Source of the DNA: Victivallales bacterium
Lineage (GTDB): Bacteria; Verrucomicrobiota; Lentisphaeria; Oligosphaerales; Oligosphaeraceae
Direction: 5' to 3'
Length of the DNA: 33,906 nucleotides
Assembly (NCBI GenBank): GCA_017431255.1
Contig: JAFRLI010000334.1
Coordinates: 1 to 33,906 of the forward strand
The position numbers were made by a program, and so were the translations under genes. The first letter of the stretch is position 1; every line of letters starts with the position of its first letter. This document shows positions 1 to 6,430 of this stretch, piece by piece. The notes beneath the pieces are model-generated. The model did no database searches and was not told the origin of the DNA. It saw only the letters and a program-made list of their open reading frames with translations.

Positions 1-216
1 CCCGCTTCTCCTGCGAAAACCGTGAAAGCGGAGGCAAAGCCCGCTTCTGCAAAAACCGCAGCAAAGCCTGCAAAAACGGAAGCAAAGCCCGTTGCTACTG
101 CAAAGCCCGTGAAGCCCGCAGCAAAGCCAGCAAAAACGGAAGCAAAGCCCGTGAAGCCCGCAGCAAAACCCGCTCCTGCAAAGGTGGAGAAAAAAACTCC
201 CCCTAAGAAAAAATAA
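1..216 (+). CDS. Lys/Ala/Pro-rich C-terminal tail of a truncated gene
   Basis: The frame is open from the left edge of the window to the TAA at 214-216, so only the C-terminal 71 residues are visible and the true start lies outside. A GTG at 22 is in frame but is probably internal. The tail is low complexity, built from AKPA, TEAKP and VKPAAKP units and ending in KKTPPKKK, with no acidic cluster and no hydrophobic segment. Such basic Ala/Pro/Lys tails occur on histone H1-like and HU-type DNA-binding proteins and on some RNA-binding proteins. A nucleic-acid-binding tail is therefore plausible, but the folded domain is missing and no family can be named. A CTAG-repeat hairpin begins five bases after the stop. 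Confidence 0.6.
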   Translation, partial: PASPAKTVKAEAKPASAKTAAKPAKTEAKPVATAKPVKPAAKPAKTEAKPVKPAAKPAPAKVEKKTPPKKK

Positions 217-220
217 CCCC

Positions 221-280
221 GCTAGATGCTCTAGAACCTCTAGAACCTCTAGAATCTCTAGAACTTCTAGAGCATCTAGC
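221..280. repeat. CTAG nonamer array 1 forming a hairpin
   Basis: Six 9-bp units of the form NCTAGANNN run through this stretch (for example TCTAGAACC at 230-238 and 239-247). The two ends are a perfect 16-bp inverted repeat: GCTAGATGCTCTAGAA at 221-236 against its complement at 265-280. It sits immediately after the stop codon of the upstream gene and 33 bp before alaS, where a transcription terminator or mRNA 3'-end hairpin would be expected. There is no T-tract, so rho-independent termination is not clear. Related arrays lie at 10901-10930 and 26542-26586. Confidence 0.85.
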
Positions 281-312
281 CCCCAAGAGAGAAATCGAAA
301 AGGATCCAACTG

Positions 313-2127
313 ATGATTCAGAAAATGACGGCGGCGGAGTTGCGTCGCAAGTACATTGAGTTTTTCAAGGCGCATGGTCATGCCGAAATCAAGAGTGCGT
401 CGTTGATACCGGAGAATGACCCGACATGTCTGTTCACGACTGCGGGAATGCACCCACTGGTGCCGTATCTGTTGGGAGCGAAGCATCCTTCGGGAACGCG
501 TCTGGTGGATGTGCAGAAATGCCTCCGCACAGGCGATATCGACGAAGTGGGCGACCCGTTCCACCTCACGTTCTTCGAAATGCTCGGCAACTGGTCTCTG
601 GGAGACTATTTCAAGAAAGAAGCCATCTCAATGAGTTTCGAGTTCCTCACGAAGGAATTGGGATTCCGTCCCGAGGAAATCAAGGTCACCTGCTTTGCTG
701 GCGATGAAAATGCTCCTCGTGACACGGAAGCCGCCGCCATCTGGATGTCCCTCGGCATCCTCGAAAAGAACGTCTATTACCTTCCCAAGGAGGACAACTG
801 GTGGGGACCAGCCGGTCAGACGGGTCCCTGCGGTCCCGATACCGAAATCTTTGTCCCCATTGACAAACCGGACTGCGGTCCCGATTGCGGTCCCGCCTGC
901 GGCTGCGGCAAATGGGTCGAAATCTGGAACAACGTCTTCATGCAGTACAACAAGCAGGCCGACGGTACTCTCGCTCCGCTGGGAAAGCCCAATGTGGACA
1001 CGGGAATGGGCGTCGAACGCGTCACGGCTTTCATGCAAGGTGTCAAAAGTGCCTATGAAACGGAACTGTTCTCGGGCATCTTTGCCAAGATTCAAGAACT
1101 ATCCAAGAACGCCGAGGCCAATGCGCAAAACCGTTCTGCGCGTGTTGTCGCCGAGCATCTGCGTGCGTCCACGTTCCTGATTGCGGACGGGGTCAAGCCC
1201 TCCAACGTCGACCAGGGTTACGTACTGCGCCGCCTCATTCGCCGCGCCATTCGCGAGGCCCGAAAACTCGGCATCACGGAACGCTTCACCAGCAAAGTCG
1301 CCGATGTCGTCATCGCGGAATACTCCCCGTTCTATCCGGAACTCAAACAGAACGAGAAACTCATCCACGATGAACTGGACCGTGAGGAGGAACAGTTCGC
1401 CAAGGCCCTCGAAAACGGCTCGCGCGAGTTCTACAAGGTCATTGAACACTTCCCGCCGCAGGTCCAAAAGAAGGTCATCAGCGGACGCAAGGCATTCGAT
1501 CTCTACGAAACCTACGGATTCCCGCTCGAACTCACTGAGGAGATGGCGCGCGAAAACGGATTCACCGTCGATGTCGAAGGATTCAAAGCCGCATATGCCA
1601 AGCACCAGGAACAGTCCCGCGCTGGTGCCGAACAGAAGTTCAAGGGCGGTCTCGCAGACCACTCCGAGGCAACGGCAGCCCTCCACACGGCAACCCACCT
1701 CCTCCACAAGGCCCTCCGCCTCGTCCTCCAATACCAGTGCGAACAATCTGGCTCCAACATCACCGCAGAACGTCTGCGCTTTGACTTTACCTACGACCAA
1801 AAGATGACACCGGAGCAAATCAAGGCGGTCGAGGACCTCGTCAACGAGCAGATTCAGAAGGACCTGAAAGTCACTTGCGAGGAAGTTCCGCTGGAGGAAG
1901 CACACAAGCGCGGGGCCATTGGATTGTTCGGAAGCAAGTACGGCGAAGTCGTCAAACTCTACGGCATCGGGGACTTCTCGCTGGAAATCTGCGGTGGACC
2001 GCATGTCACGCACACGGGTTGCATGGGACACTTCAAGATTCTGAAAGAGGAATCCAGTTCCCGCGGCATCCGTCGCATCAAGGCCATTCTGGAGCGTCCA
2101 GAAGGCACCAAAATCGAATACAAATAA
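313..2127 (+). CDS. alaS: alanyl-tRNA synthetase, compact form
   Basis: Charges tRNA-Ala with alanine in the cytoplasm. The N-terminal class II catalytic core is clear (LIPENDPTCLFTTAGM near residue 31, FFEMLGNWSLGDYFKKEA near 89), followed by EIWNNVFMQYN. The editing domain keeps its zinc site: HTATH around residue 458 and CGGPH at 560-564. At 604 residues it is much shorter than the usual ~870. It stops about 40 residues after CGGPH, so the DHHA1/C-Ala domain is missing. The stretch before HTATH is also short, suggesting loss of the beta-barrel part of the editing region. A Cys-rich insert (CGPDCGPACGCG, ~187-199) may bind a second metal. The start at 313 is chosen because AAGGA lies 8 bases upstream; M5 is an alternative. 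Similar short forms are known in some uncultured bacterial lineages (from memory). Confidence 0.93.
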   Translation: MIQKMTAAELRRKYIEFFKAHGHAEIKSASLIPENDPTCLFTTAGMHPLVPYLLGAKHPSGTRLVDVQKCLRTGDIDEVGDPFHLTFFEMLGNWSLGDYFKKEAISMSFEFLTKELGFRPEEIKVTCFAGDENAPRDTEAAAIWMSLGILEKNVYYLPKEDNWWGPAGQTGPCGPDTEIFVPIDKPDCGPDCGPACGCGKWVEIWNNVFMQYNKQADGTLAPLGKPNVDTGMGVERVTAFMQGVKSAYETELFSGIFAKIQELSKNAEANAQNRSARVVAEHLRASTFLIADGVKPSNVDQGYVLRRLIRRAIREARKLGITERFTSKVADVVIAEYSPFYPELKQNEKLIHDELDREEEQFAKALENGSREFYKVIEHFPPQVQKKVISGRKAFDLYETYGFPLELTEEMARENGFTVDVEGFKAAYAKHQEQSRAGAEQKFKGGLADHSEATAALHTATHLLHKALRLVLQYQCEQSGSNITAERLRFDFTYDQKMTPEQIKAVEDLVNEQIQKDLKVTCEEVPLEEAHKRGAIGLFGSKYGEVVKLYGIGDFSLEICGGPHVTHTGCMGHFKILKEESSSRGIRRIKAILERPEGTKIEYK

Positions 2128-2202
2128 GTTTCCAAGATACCGTGCGGCAAACGTGTCGCACGGAGAATCCGTCCACCCTCCAACTATAAAAAGGGAAACA
2201 CC

Positions 2203-3060
2203 ATGGCAGTACCGTTCAAAGTTGATCTTAGTGGGAAAGTCGCAGTCGTCACCGGTGGTGGTGGCATTCTTTGCAGCGTGATGGCCGAAGCCATCGCGGA
2301 ATGCGGTGCAAAAGTCGCCATCCTCGACCTCCGCGAAGAAGCGGCAAAGAAAGTCGCGGAGAAAATCAACCAGGCCGGCGGCGAAGCCATCGGCGTCGCA
2401 TGCAACGTTCTCGACAAGTTGAACCTCAAGGTCGCCCTCGCCATCGTCACCAACAAACTCGGTCCCTGCGACATCCTCATCAACGGCGCCGGTGGCAACA
2501 ACCCCAAAGGCACCACCGCGGGCGAAGTCATGTCCAAGGAAGACCTCACCAGCCAGGATCCCGACAAGCGCAACTTCTTCACCCTCGATCCCGACGGCAT
2601 CCAGTTCGTCTTCGACCTGAACGTCATCAGTGCCATCCTCACCTCCCAGGTCTTCTCCAAGGCGATGTGCGAAAAAGGCAAGGGCGTCATCATCAACGTC
2701 TCCTCGATGAATGCGTTCCGCCCGCTCACCAAGATTCCCGCATACAGCGCCGCCAAGGCCGCCGTCAGCAACTTCACGCAGTGGCTCGCCGTCCACATGG
2801 CACCGATGGGCATCCGCGTCAACGCCATCGCCCCTGGATTCTTCCTGACCGACCAGAACCGCTCTCTCCTCACCAACCCCGACGGCTCCCTCACGCCGCG
2901 CTCTCACAAGATTCTCAACGGCACGCCGATGAACAAGTTCGGCAAACCCGAAGACCTCCTCGGCGCACTCCTCTGGCTCCTCTCCGATGAGGGCGCAGGA
3001 TTCGTCACCGGAACCGTCATCCCGATTGACGGCGGCTTCTCCGCATACTCCGGAGTCTAA
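2203..3060 (+). CDS. SDR-family oxidoreductase, D-mannonate/D-fructuronate type
   Basis: A 285-residue short-chain dehydrogenase/reductase. The nucleotide-binding glycine motif TGGGGILC lies near residue 18, NGAGGNNP near 88, and the catalytic Ser of NVSSMN near 167 pairs with YSAAK (Tyr181, Lys185). The large insert between residues ~95 and 125 and the C-terminal IPIDGGFSAYSGV are typical of the SDR group annotated as D-mannonate oxidoreductase (fructuronate reductase, NAD(P)-dependent interconversion of D-fructuronate and D-mannonate). That would place it in hexuronate catabolism, though no uxuA or uxaC is seen in the window. AAGGG lies 10 bases before the ATG. A strong hairpin terminator follows, so the gene is either single or co-transcribed with alaS 75 bases upstream. 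The SDR call is firm; the substrate is inference. Confidence 0.88.
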   Translation: MAVPFKVDLSGKVAVVTGGGGILCSVMAEAIAECGAKVAILDLREEAAKKVAEKINQAGGEAIGVACNVLDKLNLKVALAIVTNKLGPCDILINGAGGNNPKGTTAGEVMSKEDLTSQDPDKRNFFTLDPDGIQFVFDLNVISAILTSQVFSKAMCEKGKGVIINVSSMNAFRPLTKIPAYSAAKAAVSNFTQWLAVHMAPMGIRVNAIAPGFFLTDQNRSLLTNPDGSLTPRSHKILNGTPMNKFGKPEDLLGALLWLLSDEGAGFVTGTVIPIDGGFSAYSGV

Positions 3061-3073
3061 TCCTCCCCAACCC

Positions 3074-3112
3074 TGGCGGGCGGCGCATCACCGCCCGCCA
3101 ATGTCCTTTTTT
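3074..3112 (+). terminator. rho-independent terminator after the SDR gene
   Basis: A perfect 10-bp stem, TGGCGGGCGG (3074-3083) and CCGCCCGCCA (3091-3100), with a 7-base loop is followed after six bases by six T residues (3107-3112). It starts 13 bases after the SDR stop codon. Confidence 0.9.
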
Positions 3113-3163
3113 GATTCCATACAACCAATACTTGGTGTTCATTTTCTATAATTGGAGTTGAAA

Positions 3164-3577
3164 ATGCGTTTCTCATCAATAAGATTAATTGTTTTCTTAT
3201 TATCTCTCTTATTATTTGTCGGTTGTGTATCAATGCCATCGCAACAAGAGTTAGACAAGTTAGATTATGGAACTCCTCTAACTCCTGCAGATAATTATGA
3301 AGCAAAAATCAAACTTTATTTTTCTAAACGTTTGTACGATCCTTATTCTGCACATTATGAAATTGGTTTTCCTCAACAATATTGGTATAAAGCTTCACCT
3401 CTTATGGGGGGGAAACTATATGCCGGATATATGGTTTTTGTTGATGTAAATGCTAAAAATTTATATGGTGCTTACACTGGAACGGACACTTATGGTTTTA
3501 TATTCAAAAATGGTGATATAATTAAAGTTTTGTCCCCAGGAGAAGTAAAAAATACGAAAAATCCCTACTCTTTATAA
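3164..3577 (+). CDS. small lipoprotein of unknown function, AT-rich
   Basis: A 137-residue protein with an N-terminal lysine/arginine patch, a hydrophobic stretch and a lipobox LFVGC (Cys at about residue 21), so probably a lipid-anchored envelope protein. The start is set to ATG 3164 because GGAG at 3154-3157 is 6 bases upstream; a TTG at 3152 is in frame but lies before that site. The mature part has a DPYSAHYE motif and VDVNAKNLYGAYTG, a pattern I associate with small secreted or phage-borne proteins that carry a DPxSA ... NAKNxYGxYxG signature; no function is known to me. The gene is visibly AT-rich with A/T-ending codons, unlike the GC-rich genes on both sides, which suggests acquisition by transfer. 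It has its own terminator upstream and only 19 bases separate it from the next gene. Confidence 0.82.
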   Translation: MRFSSIRLIVFLLSLLLFVGCVSMPSQQELDKLDYGTPLTPADNYEAKIKLYFSKRLYDPYSAHYEIGFPQQYWYKASPLMGGKLYAGYMVFVDVNAKNLYGAYTGTDTYGFIFKNGDIIKVLSPGEVKNTKNPYSL

Positions 3578-3596
3578 TCATCTATACATACATTCC

Positions 3597-5276
3597 ATGA
3601 TGGCAGACCAATTGCAATCTGCACTGAAACAAGACTGGCGCTACCTGCCGAACCGCCGCGTCATTATCGGCGATGGCTATGCGGATCAGCCATATCTGCT
3701 GAAAACCGATGATGGTGCCTGGCTCTGCTGTGTCACAGTCTCTGGCAAAACAGAAGGCGCGGCTGACCAGCATGTCCAGACGTTGCGTTCCCTGGACCAG
3801 GGACGGACCTGGGCCCCCCCTGTCCGCGTGGAACCCAACGAAGGACTGGAAAACAGTTACGCCGTCATGCTGAAGACCTCCACGGGGCGTATCTTCCTCT
3901 TCTACAACCACAATACCGACAACGTCCGCGAAATCCTCTCCCACGACCGCAAGCAAACCTTCCAACGCGTGGATTCCTTGGGACATTACGTCTTCCGCTA
4001 CAGTGACGACCACGGAAAATCCTGGAGCGCAAAACGCTACGAAATCCCTGTCCGCGAGTTCGCCTGCGACCGTGACAATGTCTATGGCGGCAAAATCCGA
4101 TTCTTCTGGAATGTCGGGAAACCCTTCTTCCGCAACGGAACGGCCTATGTGACCCTGCACAAAATCGGTCAGATGGGTAACGGTTTCTACCAGCAATCCG
4201 AGGGAGTTCTGCTGGCCAGCCGCAACCTGGATACCGAACCAGATCCGGAAAAGATTGTCTGGGACACCTTGCCCGATGGTGACATCGGTCTCCGTGCGCC
4301 CAAAGGCGGCGGTCTCATCGCCGAAGAGCAGAACTGCGTTGTCCTGAGCGATGGCTCCATCTGCTGCTCCTATCGCGGCATAGATGGCTACGGTGTAGAG
4401 GCTTACAGCAGGGATGGAGGGCATTCCTTCGAGGTTCCGCATTGGAAACTCCATTACGACGGCTCGCCCCTCAAGCACCCCCGCGCCTGCAATACGGTCT
4501 GGAAATACGCACCAGGCAAGTACATCTACTGGTTCCATAACCACGGTGGTCCCTTCATCCCGCCGCTGGTCAAGACGCCCGGCCCCAATCACGAATCTCC
4601 CTATTCAGGACGCAATCCAGCCTGGCTTTGCGGTGGCACCGAAGTACAAACACCCAACGGGCTTGAACTCCGCTGGGGTAATCCCAAAATCCTCCTTTAT
4701 GATACAAATCCCGATACCCGTATGAGTTATCCCGATTTTCTGGAGGACGATGGGCATTTCTTTGTCACCGAAACCGAAAAGACCACCGCCGGCGTTCACG
4801 AAATCCCCAAGGATTTCCTGGACAGCCTCTTCCAGGATTCCCATACTCTCCTGGTCTCTCTGCCTGCAACTGACAATGTCTTCCCCCCTGCCCTCTCACC
4901 CAGTCAGGCATTCTCCTTCCAATTCACTCTGAAGCAAGACCTGCCTGGCATTTGGGCTTTGTTTTCCAAACCAGACGGTTCCCGTTGCGAGTTGGGAATG
5001 ACTCCCGAAAGGCAACTTTTTCTCCGCTGGTTGACTCCCCAGAAATCCATCATCTTCCGCAGCGAACGTCTCCCCGCCCCGCTGCATGACGCGCAGTTCA
5101 CCCTGGATCCACTCCCATCCATCCTCTCCTTCTACGCCAACGGCAGGTTCTGCGACGGCGGCACCGAACTTCAATACGGCTGGCTCCGATTCCCTCGCGA
5201 ACTCCTTTCATCCCTCTTCTCCTCCTCGATTACCCTCTCCCCCACTCTCGTCACAAAACTGGAACTCTTCAGATAA
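3597..5276 (+). CDS. sialidase-superfamily (Asp-box) protein
   Basis: A 559-residue beta-propeller protein of the sialidase/neuraminidase superfamily. Three Asp-boxes are visible: SLDQGRTW near residue 64, SDDHGKSW near 136 and SRDGGHSF near 271. A C-terminal segment from about residue 430 looks like a beta-sandwich module (FSFQFTLKQDLPGIWALFSK). There is no signal peptide, so it probably acts in the cytoplasm or on imported glycans. The canonical Arg-Ile-Pro motif of GH33 is not obvious near the N-terminus, so hydrolysis of sialosides is not assured; an inactive or differently specific propeller is possible. There are two adjacent ATGs (3597, 3600) and no clear ribosome-binding site. An OppF-like ATPase and a sialate O-acetylesterase follow on the same strand, which fits a role in acylated sugar use, by inference. 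Confidence 0.85.
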   Translation: MMADQLQSALKQDWRYLPNRRVIIGDGYADQPYLLKTDDGAWLCCVTVSGKTEGAADQHVQTLRSLDQGRTWAPPVRVEPNEGLENSYAVMLKTSTGRIFLFYNHNTDNVREILSHDRKQTFQRVDSLGHYVFRYSDDHGKSWSAKRYEIPVREFACDRDNVYGGKIRFFWNVGKPFFRNGTAYVTLHKIGQMGNGFYQQSEGVLLASRNLDTEPDPEKIVWDTLPDGDIGLRAPKGGGLIAEEQNCVVLSDGSICCSYRGIDGYGVEAYSRDGGHSFEVPHWKLHYDGSPLKHPRACNTVWKYAPGKYIYWFHNHGGPFIPPLVKTPGPNHESPYSGRNPAWLCGGTEVQTPNGLELRWGNPKILLYDTNPDTRMSYPDFLEDDGHFFVTETEKTTAGVHEIPKDFLDSLFQDSHTLLVSLPATDNVFPPALSPSQAFSFQFTLKQDLPGIWALFSKPDGSRCELGMTPERQLFLRWLTPQKSIIFRSERLPAPLHDAQFTLDPLPSILSFYANGRFCDGGTELQYGWLRFPRELLSSLFSSSITLSPTLVTKLELFR

Positions 5277-5296
5277 TTGCAACCCCCCTTTGGGAA

Positions 5297-5434
5297 TCCA
5301 CAGAACACACAGAATACACAGAAGTGCCTGTCCGCGCTGACGCGCGTCCAATCACTTGATATAAAACAAAATACAAAGTGCAAGCCGCCGCGATGCGGCG
5401 GATTGCATTCTGTGTATTCTGTGTGTTCTGTGGA
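5297..5434. repeat. CACAGAA nonamer array, perfect 27-bp inverted repeat
   Basis: Three 9-bp units of form NNCACAGAA at 5297-5323 (TCCACAGAA, CACACAGAA, TACACAGAA) are matched exactly by their reverse complement at 5408-5434. The 84-base interior contains a GCCGC/GCGGC mini-hairpin near 5389-5404. It fills the 176-base gap between the sialidase-like gene and the OppF-like gene, and its right arm is in frame with the latter. I see no promoter or other gene in this gap. Confidence 0.9.
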
Positions 5435-5452
5435 CTCAAAACAGCAGCCACC

Positions 5453-6430
5453 GTGGACATTTTGAGCATCCAGAACCTGAAAGTATGGTTTCCGATTCGG
5501 AAGGGGATTCTGAATCGGGTGGTTGGCTATGTCCGTGCAGTGGATGGGGTAAGCCTGCAAGTTGCTCCGGGGGAGACGTTGGCGCTTGTGGGAGAATCGG
5601 GGTGCGGGAAGACCACCTTGGGGCGCGCGATTTTGGGGCTTGTTCCCGTTACCTCGGGGGAAATCGCATTCGAGGGACGTTCACTGGAAGGTCTCTCCTC
5701 GCGGGAACTGCGCAAACTGCGGCGGCACTGCCAAATGGTCTTCCAAGACCCCTTCTCTTCCCTCAATCCCCGCATGACCATCCTCGATATTTTAACCGAA
5801 GCCATGGTCTACCACGGACTCGTCCCCGCCGCAAAGCGCGAAGAAGCCGCTATCAGCCTGCTCGCCGAAGTCGGTCTCGGTCCCGATGTTCTGCACCGCT
5901 ATCCCCATGAGTTTTCTGGTGGACAACGGCAGCGCATCAGCATCGCACGCGCACTCTCCCTGCAACCATCCTTCCTCATCTGCGACGAACCCGTCAGCGC
6001 GCTGGATGTCTCCGTCCAGGCACAGGTCATCAATTTGCTGATGGATTTGCGGGAAAAGCGGCATCTGGCCTATCTATTTATCTCGCATGACCTCAGCGTG
6101 GTACGTCTCATAGCACAGCGCATTGCCGTGATGTACCTGGGGCGCATCGTCGAAACAGGACCGGCAAAGGAAGTGATGGAATCTCCGTTGCATCCCTACA
6201 CGCAGGCATTGCTGGCGGCGGTTCCGAAGCCAGGTCGTCCCCGTGGGGAGATGCGTCCACTGGAAGGGGAGCAGCCCTCTCCAGCGAACCCTCCCGCTGG
6301 CTGCCCGTTCCATCCACGTTGCCCACATGCCACGCCAGAATGCGCGCGTGAATGTCCATCCCTCCAAGGATTTTCTCATCAAGTTGCATGCCTCCATATC
6401 CAAACTCCAACCCAAAGGACAAATCCATGA
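5453..6430 (+). CDS. oligopeptide/dipeptide-type ABC transporter ATPase (OppF-like)
   Basis: Energises uptake of peptides or short glycans through an Opp/Dpp-type importer. From GTG 5453 it is 325 residues: Walker A GESGCGKTT near residue 47, Q-loop FQDPFSS, signature FSGGQRQR near 154, Walker B LICDEPVSALD near 175, and H-loop FISHDLS. The Opp/Dpp C-terminal region follows, with GCPFHPRCPHATPEC near 282, a Cys pattern that in this family has been linked to an iron-sulfur cluster. The frame extends up to 5378, but those codons (AFCVFCVFCG) are the CACAGAA repeat and not protein-like; I chose GTG 5453, with TTG 5462 possible. No clear ribosome-binding site is seen. No binding protein, permease or OppD lies nearby, so it is an orphan ATPase. 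Its TGA overlaps the next ATG (ATGA, 6427-6430). Confidence 0.9.
   Translation: MDILSIQNLKVWFPIRKGILNRVVGYVRAVDGVSLQVAPGETLALVGESGCGKTTLGRAILGLVPVTSGEIAFEGRSLEGLSSRELRKLRRHCQMVFQDPFSSLNPRMTILDILTEAMVYHGLVPAAKREEAAISLLAEVGLGPDVLHRYPHEFSGGQRQRISIARALSLQPSFLICDEPVSALDVSVQAQVINLLMDLREKRHLAYLFISHDLSVVRLIAQRIAVMYLGRIVETGPAKEVMESPLHPYTQALLAAVPKPGRPRGEMRPLEGEQPSPANPPAGCPFHPRCPHATPECARECPSLQGFSHQVACLHIQTPTQRTNP

Noticed and set aside
221-280. CRISPR or microsatellite with spacers
   Set aside because: Units are contiguous 9-mers with no spacers.
1099-2907. A 602-codon minus-strand frame opposite alaS and the SDR gene
   Set aside because: It runs across two genes and their intergenic gap, has no motifs or ribosome-binding site, and is an antisense shadow.
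3147-3152. TATAAT as a promoter for the lipoprotein gene
   Set aside because: It is only two bases from the ribosome-binding site and no -35 box is at a proper distance.
5378-5452. Upstream ATG starts for the OppF-like gene
   Set aside because: The codons are made of the palindromic repeat and give a non-protein-like stretch; the family starts near DILSIQNL.
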